64,000 nucleotides of DNA from positions 1,550,001 through 1,614,000 of the forward strand of contig NZ_JBDOIO010000003.1 in assembly GCF_039831995.1 (NCBI RefSeq), written 5' to 3'. A program made the position numbers and the translations under genes. Position 1 is the stretch's first letter, and every line of letters begins with the position of its first letter. The notes beneath the pieces are model-generated. The model had not been told where the DNA came from and did no database searches. It saw only the letters and a program-made list of their open reading frames with translations. The DNA comes from Paenibacillus pabuli (GTDB lineage: Bacteria > Bacillota > Bacilli > Paenibacillales > Paenibacillaceae). Below are positions 40,062 through 48,620 of the stretch, one piece after another.

Positions 40062-40919
40062 TTACCTCCAGGTCGTGTTCACAACCATTAAGATAAAAAT
40101 AAGCATTAAATAGTTAACCGAGATCAAAAAGTTGATTTTGGCCCATTTCTCGTCATCCTGCGTCTTCAACCCGCTAAGTGTATGGATGAACCAGACAGCA
40201 CTGCTTAGCAGCGACACGATCAGAAACACAAGTCCAACATAATCGTAGTAGTACAACAAAAATACTGCAGGGAGTAAGAGGAGCACGTAAGGCACCATTT
40301 GAAACTTTGTCCGTTTAATCCCCTTTACAACAGGCAAAAGCGGAAAACCGGCTGCACGATATTCCTCAACCCGCCGGATCCCAAGCGACCAGAAGTGTGG
40401 CGGCTGCCATAGAAATAACAATGCGAACAGCAGCCATGCGCCCATATCAATCTGGTTGGTTACCGCACAGTAACCAATCACCGGAGGCATCGCACCGGCT
40501 ATGCCTCCGAGAGAGGTGCTCCAGGTTGAGCTGCGCTTCAGCCACATCGTATATATCACGATATAAGCAAACCAACCCAGAAGCGAAAGCCAACCTGATA
40601 GCGGATTCACCCAGACGTATAACACGGCAAAACCGGCCACACCCAAAATGATACCGTACCAGAGTACAAAGGCGGGACGAAGATGGTTGATATACTCAAT
40701 ACGTTTTTTGGTTCGCTCCATCTTCTGATCGAGTTCTCGATCCCAGTAATTGTTGATGACACATGCCGATGCGATAACCAGAGTAGATCCAATGATCACC
40801 AGCAGTAGGGATAACCACGAGATATCCCATTTTGAAGCGACCCAGAATCCAACGGCAACCGCAAATACATTAAGCCGCAGAAGTCTGGGCTTCGTTAATG
40901 CAATCATGTCTCTAAGCAT
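40062..40919 (-). CDS. ctaB: Protoheme IX farnesyltransferase (heme O synthase)
   Basis: A 285-residue UbiA-family prenyltransferase that attaches a farnesyl group to heme b to make heme O for terminal oxidases. It starts MIALTKPRLLRLNVFAVAVG; the aspartate-rich prenyl-diphosphate site is CVINNYWDRELDQKMERT, the second site FLWQPPHFWSLGIRRVEEYR. About nine membrane segments. GGAGG lies 6 bases before the ATG. It stands alone, without ctaA or oxidase subunits, so it may be a second copy. Confidence 0.95.
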   Translation of the reverse strand: MLRDMIALTKPRLLRLNVFAVAVGFWVASKWDISWLSLLLVIIGSTLVIASACVINNYWDRELDQKMERTKKRIEYINHLRPAFVLWYGIILGVAGFAVLYVWVNPLSGWLSLLGWFAYIVIYTMWLKRSSTWSTSLGGIAGAMPPVIGYCAVTNQIDMGAWLLFALLFLWQPPHFWSLGIRRVEEYRAAGFPLLPVVKGIKRTKFQMVPYVLLLLPAVFLLYYYDYVGLVFLIVSLLSSAVWFIHTLSGLKTQDDEKWAKINFLISVNYLMLIFILMVVNTTWR

Positions 40920-41016
40920 GAGAAGCCTCCTGAACTATGTAAAAACACCATTCCAATAATGATACATGTACCTACAATGAATTACAATCTTCTTTAATAT
41001 TTTGTCATAATCAAAA

Positions 41017-41053
41017 AGCATCCCTCACCGTTCTGACGAACAGGAGGAATGCC
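41017..41053 (-). terminator. Terminator of the anchored protein gene
   Basis: GCAT-CTC-GTTC pairs with GAAC-GG-ATGC, followed by TTTTTG on the minus strand. Confidence 0.75.
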
Positions 41054-41066
41054 TACACTCGTAATG

Positions 41067-41633
41067 TTATGGTATATATTGCTGAACGATTTTCGTAACC
41101 TTTCCATCTTGCACAGTAAGGTGATACGGGAAAACGGACAGATCTAAAATGTTTTTGTTCTCGTACAAGGATTCAAATTTGCTGAGAGCAATAGGTTCAT
41201 TCCACTGAATATTTGTCCCTTGTACCGTTCCGTCGCGATCATACAGCTGCATAAAGACTTCGGCATCACTACTGACTTCAACCCTCTCCTGCTCCTTGCT
41301 GTCATTGATAATATAGTATCCATCTGGAGCTCCATCTATACCCGAATCAGGGTTGCGCTGCTCAAACACTTTATCCGCTTCTTCTCCCTGATACCATCCG
41401 ATCTTGTCCACGATCAAATAGAGTTTGCCATTCTCCTGCTGCAGTTTATCTACATACGCTGTATACATCTCGGAATTGGCTGCCTGTGCTTCTTTTGCGG
41501 AGGCTTGTGAGGAACTTGTACTTTCCTCGGCATTCGCCGGTGTAAGCAAATATGTAGTGAGCACAATGATACCAAGCAATAGCGCTGCAGTACCGAGCAT
41601 TTTTAATTTCCATTGTTTTGCCGCGTTCTTCAT
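41067..41633 (-). CDS. Exported or membrane-anchored protein of unknown function
   Basis: A 188-residue protein with an N-terminal signal segment (KMLGTAALLLGIIVLTTYLL, possible cut after ANA-E), a Ser/Ala/Gln-rich linker and a globular domain with YLIVDKIGWYQGEEADKVFE, DGAPDGYYIINDSKEQERV and YHLTVQDGKVTKIVQQY. I recognise no family name; it looks like a conserved Paenibacillus secreted protein. The ATG at 41633 lies 11 bases after AAGGAG; an ATG at 41642 is too close. Confidence 0.7.
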   Translation of the reverse strand: MKNAAKQWKLKMLGTAALLLGIIVLTTYLLTPANAEESTSSSQASAKEAQAANSEMYTAYVDKLQQENGKLYLIVDKIGWYQGEEADKVFEQRNPDSGIDGAPDGYYIINDSKEQERVEVSSDAEVFMQLYDRDGTVQGTNIQWNEPIALSKFESLYENKNILDLSVFPYHLTVQDGKVTKIVQQYIP

Positions 41634-41796
41634 AGGCAGCATCTCTCCTTATATGAACGTTACTATTTCCTTAACCGGAAGGGTTTGGTTTCAAACGGTT
41701 ATTTGTATTTTCGTTTCAACTTTTACTAAAACCATCATACCTGTTTACAATCATCTAAAAGTATCAGCGAGATGAAAAATAGTTACAATAAAAAAA

Positions 41797-41830
41797 AGAA
41801 CCTCGAATGCTTCGCATCCAAGGTTCTTAT
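41797..41830 (-). terminator. Terminator of the DUF3243 gene
   Basis: AAGAACCT-G-ATGC pairs with GCAT-GAGGTTCTT, followed by seven T on the minus strand. Confidence 0.85.
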
Positions 41831-41834
41831 GCTA

Positions 41835-42179
41835 TTAGTGCGTGCGCTGTGCAAGACGCACCAGCATATGGGCCAGCATATGCCGTTCCTCTTCCTTACC
41901 CACATTCCATAGCTCCTGCAGCAATTTCTCTTCACGATTGCGCGGCTCTTCCTTGGCTGCCAAATAATCAGCTACCTTCTCAGCAATTTTGGCCATCTGC
42001 TCTTCTCCCAGGCCAATGGATTCTCCCATAGCGATGCGTTTACCCAAATATTCCTTAAATGCATTGAAGTTTTGCAAAATTTGTTCTCTTTCCTCAGGCG
42101 CAATTTTGTCGATTGCTTTTCCTACCTTCTCCGTTGCCACTTGACCATCTTTATGAATTACATGATTACTCTCATTCAT
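41835..42179 (-). CDS. DUF3243 family protein
   Basis: A 114-residue soluble helical protein. NFNAFKEYLGKRIAMGESIG and EEQMAKIAEKVADYLAAKEE match the DUF3243 (YmfJ-like) core, and a C-terminal extension LLQELWNVGKEEERHMLAHM is helical. Function unknown; YmfJ lies near sporulation genes in Bacillus. AAGGAGG lies before ATG 42179, chosen over the frame to 42218. Confidence 0.82.
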   Translation of the reverse strand: MNESNHVIHKDGQVATEKVGKAIDKIAPEEREQILQNFNAFKEYLGKRIAMGESIGLGEEQMAKIAEKVADYLAAKEEPRNREEKLLQELWNVGKEEERHMLAHMLVRLAQRTH

Positions 42180-42273
42180 TTTAAATTCCTCCTTGAGTGT
42201 AATGATTTGGCTTGTCATCTATAATATAAACGTCTCGCTGGAGATTAATCAGTCCATTTCTATCCTTCGCCTA

Positions 42274-42816
42274 TTACTGGTTTGTCGTATGATTGGACCG
42301 CCATACGGATACACTTCCCCAAATATACAATAATGCACTTAGATAAAATAAAACATCAATCGTCAGCCAGTCGATCAGCAATCCACCGATAATCACGGCA
42401 AACCCTGAGGCAGCTGACGTCCAGAAGTGATAATTGCCGACCGGCTTACCCCGTTTGCCTGGCTCAGTATAGTCTGCAAGCAGCACCCGTTCACTCATCC
42501 GCTGCATAGCATTGCAGAGCCCCATTATGATCTGCAGCAGCAATACCCATATGTAGCTTGTAATCCAGGGAAAAGCTATCATTGCACCAGCCATGCCAAG
42601 CGAACTCATGATTAGCCACCGTTTTGCATAAGTGTCCAGCCTTGGGGCAAGCCACTGTGATGCTGCGGCTGAGCTGATAGTAAACACAGCAAAGGCAAGT
42701 CCGTATTTGGAGAAGCTGTTACCGAGGTTTTTAAGAAACAACAGATAATAGGGATAAATCATACCCGAAGCAAGGGTTACCATGCTCTGAGAGCGGACCA
42801 ACCACTTCATATTCAT
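42274..42816 (-). CDS. Half-size MFS-type membrane protein
   Basis: A 180-residue protein with about six transmembrane segments, the size of one half of a major facilitator. The charged cytoplasmic loop TEPGKRGKPVGNYHFWTSAA lies where the MFS central or conserved loops fall. No second half is encoded nearby, and the frame ends cleanly at NHTTNQ. Either a natural half-transporter that dimerises or a truncated gene. Its ATG overlaps the upstream FAD oxidase stop (ATGA), so they are translationally coupled. Confidence 0.75.
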   Translation of the reverse strand: MNMKWLVRSQSMVTLASGMIYPYYLLFLKNLGNSFSKYGLAFAVFTISSAAASQWLAPRLDTYAKRWLIMSSLGMAGAMIAFPWITSYIWVLLLQIIMGLCNAMQRMSERVLLADYTEPGKRGKPVGNYHFWTSAASGFAVIIGGLLIDWLTIDVLFYLSALLYIWGSVSVWRSNHTTNQ

Positions 42817-44258
42817 TTACTATTCCCTCCGTATTGCTCCATAAAGTAGTTCATAAAAGTATGCTCTGGATCATACAGTTCCTTCGCAGCAAAGAATTCG
42901 TCCTGGCGAGCGTAGGCTTGCTCGAATTGTTCTGTCGTGGCATAGGCCTGATAGGGCAAATAATAGGTACCGTTCATACGGATCACTAAATCTATGATTT
43001 TCTGCAAACTTGCTTTGAACTTCGCCTGTTCTTCATCTGACAGCGAAGCATGGAATAGGCATACCAGCCCGAACATATCCTGTGTCGCATAAGACAAAAC
43101 GGCTTCATCATCTTTTTCCACATAACGCACGGTTATGTTCAACAGATCCAGCTTCTCCTGCGAGACGATCTCTCCCATCTCCTCAACAAAAGCAGGAAAA
43201 GTATCCACAGGGATAAAATACTCCTGCAGCAAATCGTTATTGCCTGGCTGATGATATTCCATAAACGCAGATGGAGAAGCCATGGCATTATTTCGGCTAA
43301 CCCTCGTTCCGTCCTGTGCTTCGAAATATCGCTGCTGCAGCCCCCAAAACCACTCTCGTCCCCACACCGTTCCGCGATTAAGGTTAAATAGAATCTTGGC
43401 AGGCAGCACGCCCGGTTCACGGACAGACATTTTGTTATAATCCTGAAGTGAGGCTTCTGTATCGATCGCATAATTGAGAGCATACATGTCACTAAAATAT
43501 CCCTCGCCCGGCTGAAGTGAAATGCGGGCCAGATGCATCCGCATATTCGGGTCGCCTAGTACATTCTGACGGAAATACGACGGATACGCTGCGGCCTGTG
43601 TCCGGTCGACGTTAAGTCGATATAATTCATCCTCCGTCAACGCCAGCGTCACATCCAAAATCAGACCAAAGAGTCCATATCCACCTAATGCCAAAGGGAA
43701 TAGTTCCGAATTGGACGTACGGCTCACTTCCCGGATCTGCCCATCTGCAGTCAGGAGACGAAAGGAGTCGACGCTCTGAATCAACGATCCGTTGCGAAGC
43801 TCCCTTCCATGGGCGTTCACACTAATCGAACCTCCGACCGTAAAAATATTTTGAGACTGCATATTTTTAAGCGACAGCCCATAAGGATTGATAGCACGCT
43901 GCACGTCAGCCCAGGTAGCTCCGGCTTGAACGGTTATCTTTTTTGCTTCCGGCTGGATGTCCAGTACCCGGTTATAGGAAGTCATATCAATGACGATGCC
44001 GTCCTGGTAATAAGTATGTCCGCCTTGACTATGGCGTTGTCCTGCTATGGATACCGTTAGTTGATTTTCCCTTGCATCCTTCAGCAGCTCCACAAACTGC
44101 TTTTCCTGCTCGGCCTGCACGACGCGTTCCACTTTTACCGGGTGTAGGCGGCTGTAGTCTGTAATAAGATATGGATTCTGATCTTCTCCTCCCGTTCTCC
44201 AATACGTCCAAATACATAAAACGAGAAGCAGCAGGAGTACACCCATTTTTTTAAACAC
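42813..44258 (-). CDS. FAD-linked oxidase with N-terminal membrane anchor (FAD_binding_4 type)
   Basis: A 481-residue flavoprotein. A single N-terminal hydrophobic segment (MGVLLLLLVLCIWTYW) suggests export or anchoring. The PCMH-type FAD domain has VSIAGQRHSQGGHTYYQDGI, ITVQAGATWADVQRAINPYG and QNIFTVGGSISVNAHGREL. The C-terminal D-arabinono-lactone-oxidase-like end carries HTFMNYFMEQYGG. It probably oxidises a sugar or lactone at the cell surface. The start is GTG 44258 after GGAGGAGG; the TTG at 44276 falls within the ribosome site. Confidence 0.85.
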   Translation of the reverse strand: MFKKMGVLLLLLVLCIWTYWRTGGEDQNPYLITDYSRLHPVKVERVVQAEQEKQFVELLKDARENQLTVSIAGQRHSQGGHTYYQDGIVIDMTSYNRVLDIQPEAKKITVQAGATWADVQRAINPYGLSLKNMQSQNIFTVGGSISVNAHGRELRNGSLIQSVDSFRLLTADGQIREVSRTSNSELFPLALGGYGLFGLILDVTLALTEDELYRLNVDRTQAAAYPSYFRQNVLGDPNMRMHLARISLQPGEGYFSDMYALNYAIDTEASLQDYNKMSVREPGVLPAKILFNLNRGTVWGREWFWGLQQRYFEAQDGTRVSRNNAMASPSAFMEYHQPGNNDLLQEYFIPVDTFPAFVEEMGEIVSQEKLDLLNITVRYVEKDDEAVLSYATQDMFGLVCLFHASLSDEEQAKFKASLQKIIDLVIRMNGTYYLPYQAYATTEQFEQAYARQDEFFAAKELYDPEHTFMNYFMEQYGGNSK

Positions 44259-44384
44259 GTTACCTCCTCCTTCCAACCAAAGCGTTTCAAACGGATTCCA
44301 GCGGTTAATCGTTTATATATACATTACAACGTTTGGAGATGTTAAGGAACACCCTAAACCTGATTGAATAAGGAGGATATACGT

Positions 44385-44588
44385 ATGAGTGAACCCAAAA
44401 AGGAAAAGAAAAATAAAAATCTGGAGCCAGGCGTCAACACTGTCCTTCATCCGGATCCCGACAACCCAGGCCCAACAGATATGATCGAGGATGCTGTTGG
44501 AGATATCGTGGACAATATATCTGGACATTCCAAGGACAAGTCCACAACAACCGAAAAAACAAATCAAACCATTAAGCGCTCTCACTGA
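44385..44588 (+). CDS. Small charged protein of unknown function
   Basis: A 67-residue hydrophilic protein: MSEPKKEKKNKNLEPGVNTV, then HPDPDNPGPTDMIEDAVGDI and SGHSKDKSTTTEKTNQTIKR. Likely disordered. AAGGAGG lies 8 bases before ATG 44385, arguing that it is real. Divergent from the FAD oxidase. No family recognised. Confidence 0.65.
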   Translation: MSEPKKEKKNKNLEPGVNTVLHPDPDNPGPTDMIEDAVGDIVDNISGHSKDKSTTTEKTNQTIKRSH

Positions 44589-44599
44589 TTACAAACAGT

Positions 44600-44640
44600 A
44601 CAAAAAGTCCTTCAACCTAGACAGGCTGGAGGACTTTTCG
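44600..44640 (+). terminator. Terminator of the small charged gene
   Basis: AAAAAGTCCT and AGGACTTTT arms enclose a 20-base loop and are followed by CG. Confidence 0.7.
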
Positions 44641-44680
44641 TGTGTCTATGAAACGAAACCTGCTGACACAGTGCTTGTGT

Positions 44681-45610
44681 TTACAACTGCTTCACTTCGT
44701 TTTTCTTTTTGATCTTCTGTAACTCTTTGTGAATCCAGATGGCTGCAATAGAGCCTTCACCCATCGCAACTGTTGCTTGCTCCGCATGAAGTCCCAAATC
44801 CCCCGCAATCCAAACATTCGGGGCAGCCTGCAAACTGCGACGATCGGCTTCAACATGGTTATTATCGGCGATGACCGCACCAAGCTGCTCTGCAAGCTCA
44901 AAATGCACCCGGTTTCCGCCGAAAGCAATAAATCCGCGTTCCGATTCATAGATCTGCCCATCTTCAGTCAGAACCCCTGTAATATGCCCGTCCTCTGTTT
45001 GTTGAACTTCCTGAACCGCAGCTTCAAGATAACGCACCCCTGCCTCCTTCATGCTTCGGTGAAGTTCAGCAGAGATCGGTTTCTGTTCATGGTTGATATA
45101 CAGAAGATTATCGGTACGCTCGATCAGCATCATGGCCATGTTGGCTCCTGCTTCTCCTGATCCCAGGAGTATGGTGCGACGATCCTGAATTTCATAACCA
45201 TCACAGTCCGGGCATACGTAAACTGTTCTGCCCAGCGTTGGCCTGAGTCCCGGAATCGCAGGGAAACGGTCGCTAAGCCCGGTTGCCAGCAAAACAGTCC
45301 TTGCTGAATAGGTGCTGCCGGAGGAACCGATTAATTGAATCTGTTCTCCAACCCGTTCTGCTTTAATAATACGATCCTTTTCAAATGCAACTCCGGTCTT
45401 CTCGGCTTGCATTCTGCCTTTGGATCGCAATTCTTCACCTGACACACCCTCTGGAAATCCCAAAATATTATGATAGGTTCGGCACAGGGTTGACCTGCCT
45501 TCTCCAGCATCCACCACCAGCACCTGATGCGAACTGTAACGTCCCAGCTGAATGGCAGCCTGAAGTCCTGCGAGTCCGCCGCCTACGATGATGCAATCAT
45601 ACTCTCGCAA
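44681..45610 (-). CDS. Thioredoxin-reductase-like FAD/NAD(P)H oxidoreductase
   Basis: A 309-residue two-domain flavoprotein. The FAD motif is DCIIVGGGLAGLQAAIQLGR, the redox motif CPDCDGYEI (CxxC of TrxR type), the NAD(P) motif TILLGSGEAGANMAMML, and the C-terminal FAD motif APNVWIAGDLGLHAEQATVA. The first residues after the FAD helix (GRSTLCRTYHNILGFP) resemble the Paenibacillus/Bacillus TrxB-like branch rather than classic TrxB. The start is TTG 45610 after GGAGGAG. Confidence 0.9.
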   Translation of the reverse strand: MREYDCIIVGGGLAGLQAAIQLGRYSSHQVLVVDAGEGRSTLCRTYHNILGFPEGVSGEELRSKGRMQAEKTGVAFEKDRIIKAERVGEQIQLIGSSGSTYSARTVLLATGLSDRFPAIPGLRPTLGRTVYVCPDCDGYEIQDRRTILLGSGEAGANMAMMLIERTDNLLYINHEQKPISAELHRSMKEAGVRYLEAAVQEVQQTEDGHITGVLTEDGQIYESERGFIAFGGNRVHFELAEQLGAVIADNNHVEADRRSLQAAPNVWIAGDLGLHAEQATVAMGEGSIAAIWIHKELQKIKKKNEVKQL

Positions 45611-45729
45611 CCTTCATCTCCTCCAGTCCATCCTTTTGTCTCGGTCTCTGTAGATCGGTTCCGATCCTTCTATACATTAAACCGCTCAATCAGACTCAAA
45701 CGTCCTAACTCTAGCTTGTACAAAAAATA

Positions 45730-45775
45730 AATAACCCAAACCGTCCGCATGGTTCACGGTCCGGTTGGGGTTATT
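45730..45775. terminator. Bidirectional terminator between minus-strand genes
   Basis: AACC-AACCG-C pairs with G-CGGTT-GGTT, with AT-rich runs on both sides. It ends the SLH-GH18 gene on the minus strand. Confidence 0.8.
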
Positions 45776-45808
45776 TATTTTTATTCCTTTCCTTATATCC
45801 CGATAAAA

Positions 45809-47437
45809 TTAAAATAGATATGATTCAAAACGGGAAGCATTGGAGATGGCATTCCAGACATCCGCTGTTTCCCCACCCATGTACCAATAAGCCAGCCCGG
45901 CTATCTTCCGGTCTGTACTCATTCTAACTTTGGCAGTTAAGGAGCGGCTCTCCTCTGCCCAGATGTATCTTGCCAATCCGTTACTTGAATACCCGATAAC
46001 ATATTGCTCCAGGCTTGCATTCCACTGTCTCACAGAACCCACAGCACGTGCCCGTGCTCCCTGCTCCGCAAGGGTGATATCCCACGAGCCTGTTGCCGGG
46101 TTAGCCGATGACCAGTCTCTTGTGTAGAGCGGAAGCGCCAAAATAACTTTGGCACGCACAACATCAGTGAGCATTGTATCCAGAGCCCTTTCTACCCAAG
46201 GGAGTGAAGCAACCGACCCGGCTATTGGGTCTCCATTCCAATGTTCCTCATATCCCATAAGAACCATGTAATCGGACACCGCGCCAAGCTTGGCATAATC
46301 GAACGCTTCGGTCCAATCCGTACCCAGATCAGGAGATACATCCACCGAAACGACAGCACCAATCGTATGCAAAGAAGCAGCAAGTGACGTTACAAAAGCA
46401 GTCATGCCTGCCCGATCTGCCGGCAATACGTTCTCAAAATCCACATTAATGCCATCCAGTTTGTATTTCTTCACATATGCAGTAACCTGAGTGACTACCG
46501 ATGTTCTGTTGGCTGAACTGGATAACATCTGGTGTGTCATCGCAGCATTCGAACGATTGCCAAGCAGCGGCCACACTTCCCGATTAGTAGTCGATGCCCA
46601 AGATAGCAGCGCCGAGTCCGTATGGTCTGTAATCTGCATGCTGCTGTTCAGAAAGAACCACCGGGGGACAAGTGTATTCACCTCGGATTGTTCAACCTGT
46701 TTCTTGAATTCCGCAGTAGTGGAGTTATACTGCCAGCCCAGTTGTATTCCCAAGGAATCAGCGTTCCCAAGCTGCTCCGACCATTCTTTCTTTTGCAAAA
46801 TGGCATCAAGCATCACTGCAGCTTCCTCGCGAGTCACCTGTTCCTGCGGTCGGAATAAGCCATCACTTCCACGCATCAGTCCGAGCTGATATACCTTCTG
46901 CACGTAGGGCCTTGCCCATGTGGAAATATTATAAGCGTCATCATAAGTCGTAGACAGAAGCCCTGTAGATCCGGAAGACTGTTTCAACATTCTCACGAGC
47001 AGGGCAGCTGCCTCTTCTCTCGTTATGGATGCGTTCGGTTGAAACGTTCCCTGTCCTTTTCCCTCCAGAATGGAAAGATTGGTCATTGCGGCAACATTGC
47101 CATAGTACCATGCTGTCGTACGGGTATCATTATAGGGACTAATATTATTTTTAACAGGCTTCAAGCCGAGCAATCGAACTGCAAAGGTCGCAAATTCGGC
47201 TCGTGTCACCGCCTTTTTCGGTTCGAACCTGGTTTCTGACGTTCCGGCAGCAATACCTTCGTTCACCAAATGGTTTATCGCATCTTTCGCATAACTGGAG
47301 CTAATATCCTGAAACGGTTGTTTTGCTGCTGCTTCCACCGAAATGGGGAAGCCTGTTATCAGTCCAAGCATGAATAGAGCAACTAACAACACTGTTGCCA
47401 CTTTTCGACCGGCATGTTTCTTTATTCTATTGGTCAC
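45809..47437 (-). CDS. Secreted SLH-domain GH18 glycosidase
   Basis: A 542-residue exported protein. After a signal peptide (VATVLLVALFMLGLITGFPI), three S-layer-homology modules (about 38-95, 100-160, 163-215; e.g. VTRAEFATFAVRLLGLKPVK, ITREEAAALLVRMLKQSSG, VTREEAAVMLDAILQKKEWS) anchor it to the wall polymer. A GH18 barrel follows with catalytic motif KLDGINVDFENV and the final WYMGGETADVW. It resembles YaaH-like spore/cortex N-acetylglucosaminidases. The start is GTG 47437; its ribosome site GCGAGG lies in the 3' arm of a hairpin. Confidence 0.93.
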   Translation of the reverse strand: MTNRIKKHAGRKVATVLLVALFMLGLITGFPISVEAAAKQPFQDISSSYAKDAINHLVNEGIAAGTSETRFEPKKAVTRAEFATFAVRLLGLKPVKNNISPYNDTRTTAWYYGNVAAMTNLSILEGKGQGTFQPNASITREEAAALLVRMLKQSSGSTGLLSTTYDDAYNISTWARPYVQKVYQLGLMRGSDGLFRPQEQVTREEAAVMLDAILQKKEWSEQLGNADSLGIQLGWQYNSTTAEFKKQVEQSEVNTLVPRWFFLNSSMQITDHTDSALLSWASTTNREVWPLLGNRSNAAMTHQMLSSSANRTSVVTQVTAYVKKYKLDGINVDFENVLPADRAGMTAFVTSLAASLHTIGAVVSVDVSPDLGTDWTEAFDYAKLGAVSDYMVLMGYEEHWNGDPIAGSVASLPWVERALDTMLTDVVRAKVILALPLYTRDWSSANPATGSWDITLAEQGARARAVGSVRQWNASLEQYVIGYSSNGLARYIWAEESRSLTAKVRMSTDRKIAGLAYWYMGGETADVWNAISNASRFESYLF

Positions 47438-47444
47438 ATCAAAA

Positions 47445-47502
47445 AGCCTCGCTTCATTGGAGTACGATCTTACATCATCGTATCAAATTGAAGCGAGGCC
47501 GT
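47445..47502 (-). terminator. Nested hairpin that also covers the SLH-GH18 ribosome binding site
   Basis: CCTCGCTTCA and TGAAGCGAGG enclose inner arms TACGAT and ATCGTA. On the minus strand five T follow, as for a terminator of the nitroreductase gene. The GAGG of the closing arm is the only purine tract at the right distance from GTG 47437, so the fold would hide the start site. Confidence 0.75.
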
Positions 47503-47541
47503 ATGTGGTTAAATGTTGGAAATCTGCATGATGCTTAATTC

Positions 47542-48144
47542 TTATTTGTGTACTTTTACGCGCTCTTCAATCGGCTGGAATTCTTTCTCGCCTGGTGTAG
47601 CTGTTGGTTTACCAAACGGCATCTGAGCGATCAGTCTCCAGTGCTCTGGAATATTCCATTCTTGCTTCACTTTCTCATCAATCAGTGGGTTATAGTGCTG
47701 CAGGGAAGCTCCCAGACCTTCCTGTTCCAGTGCAGTCCAGATCACGAGCTGCAGCATGCCGTTGGATTGGTTAGCCCAGATTGGGAAATTATCCGCATAG
47801 GATGCAAAGTTCTGTTGAAGTTGTGCAATGACATTGTTGTCTTCGAAGAACAATACTGTACCGTATCCGCTGCGGAATCCGGCCATTTTCTCAGCAGTGG
47901 ATTTGAAGGCTTCTGCATCGCCAACCACTTCACGCAAGATTTCTTCCGTATGGTTCCACAGTTTATCATGTTGTTCACCGAGCAAAACCACGGCACGGGA
48001 AGTTTGTGAGTTAAAAGAAGTTGGCGTATACTTTACGGCTTCCTCAACGATTTCTTGAATTTTAGCATCCGAGATCGTGGATTCCTTGCTGATTCCGTAA
48101 TAGGATCTTCTGTTTTTCAACGCGTCAAAGAAAGATTTAGACAT
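47542..48144 (-). CDS. Nitroreductase family oxidoreductase
   Basis: A 200-residue FMN-dependent nitroreductase-fold enzyme of the YdgI/YodC-like group. KNRRSYYGISKESTISDAKI carries the N-terminal FMN-binding Arg-Arg-Ser; FNSQTSRAVVLLGEQHDKLW, ALEQEGLGASLQHYNP and IAQMPFGKPTATPGEKEF complete the fold. It reduces quinones or nitro compounds. The start is ATG 48144 after GGGAGG; the frame extends to 48231 without support. The promoter has a dyad over the -10. Confidence 0.9.
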   Translation of the reverse strand: MSKSFFDALKNRRSYYGISKESTISDAKIQEIVEEAVKYTPTSFNSQTSRAVVLLGEQHDKLWNHTEEILREVVGDAEAFKSTAEKMAGFRSGYGTVLFFEDNNVIAQLQQNFASYADNFPIWANQSNGMLQLVIWTALEQEGLGASLQHYNPLIDEKVKQEWNIPEHWRLIAQMPFGKPTATPGEKEFQPIEERVKVHK

Positions 48145-48196
48145 AACGATTCGCCTCCCAAATTGGATAAATATCGTAATTTTCGTGCTAACATTA

Positions 48197-48228
48197 GTAA
48201 CTATAATATAGTAACATACATTAGTCAA
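48197..48228 (-). promoter_or_regulatory. Promoter and operator-like dyad of the nitroreductase gene
   Basis: On the minus strand -35 TTGACT (48223-48228), 17-base spacer and -10 TATAGT (48200-48205). The dyad GTAACTATAATATAGTAAC (48197-48215) covers the -10. It matches the dyad at 8271-8287 in sequence and in position. Confidence 0.75.
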
Positions 48229-48259
48229 CAAACTATTTTATTCTCACTAAATATGCAAA

Positions 48260-48508
48260 TCAATCTGGATCGGTTTCCCGATAATCCGCGCGGTACTTCT
48301 CCTCCGTTGAAGAGTTGCTCTTGGTCTGATCTTTATTTTTCTCTTCTTGCTGCTCCATATTTAGGTCCTCCAATGGAATCGGGTCCACCGTCTGCTCTTC
48401 TTCATATTGATCAAGCAAACTTTCCTTCTCCGTCGGATATTGTTCGGGATTATCATGCGCATGTTCCTTATTCGATTCTTTATTCTGACCCGGAAATCGA
48501 TTTTTCAT
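48260..48508 (-). CDS. Small acidic protein of unknown function
   Basis: An 82-residue, very acidic and Gln/Asn-rich protein (NPEQYPTEKESLLDQYEEEQ, PLEDLNMEQQEEKNKDQTKS), probably disordered. AGGAGG lies before the ATG. No family recognised. Confidence 0.6.
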   Translation of the reverse strand: MKNRFPGQNKESNKEHAHDNPEQYPTEKESLLDQYEEEQTVDPIPLEDLNMEQQEEKNKDQTKSNSSTEEKYRADYRETDPD

Positions 48509-48574
48509 TCCTAAACGCCTCCTCTGGTTTCATTACCCTTTCTTTACCTTTTCTGCCTGTCTTCTAAACATAGC

Positions 48575-48609
48575 AAAAAGACCACCCCCACAGATTTGGG
48601 TGGCCTTCA
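48575..48609 (-). terminator. Hairpin downstream of the thioesterase
   Basis: AAG-CCACCC and GGGTGG-CTT form a stem about 12 bases past the thioesterase stop. On the minus strand TTTTTG follows. Confidence 0.8.
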
Positions 48610-48620
48610 ATCTCAACACT

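Noticed and set aside
45809..47437. Chitinase for nutrition
   Set aside because: The SLH anchors plus GH18 of this kind fit a wall or spore enzyme better; substrate cannot be proven.
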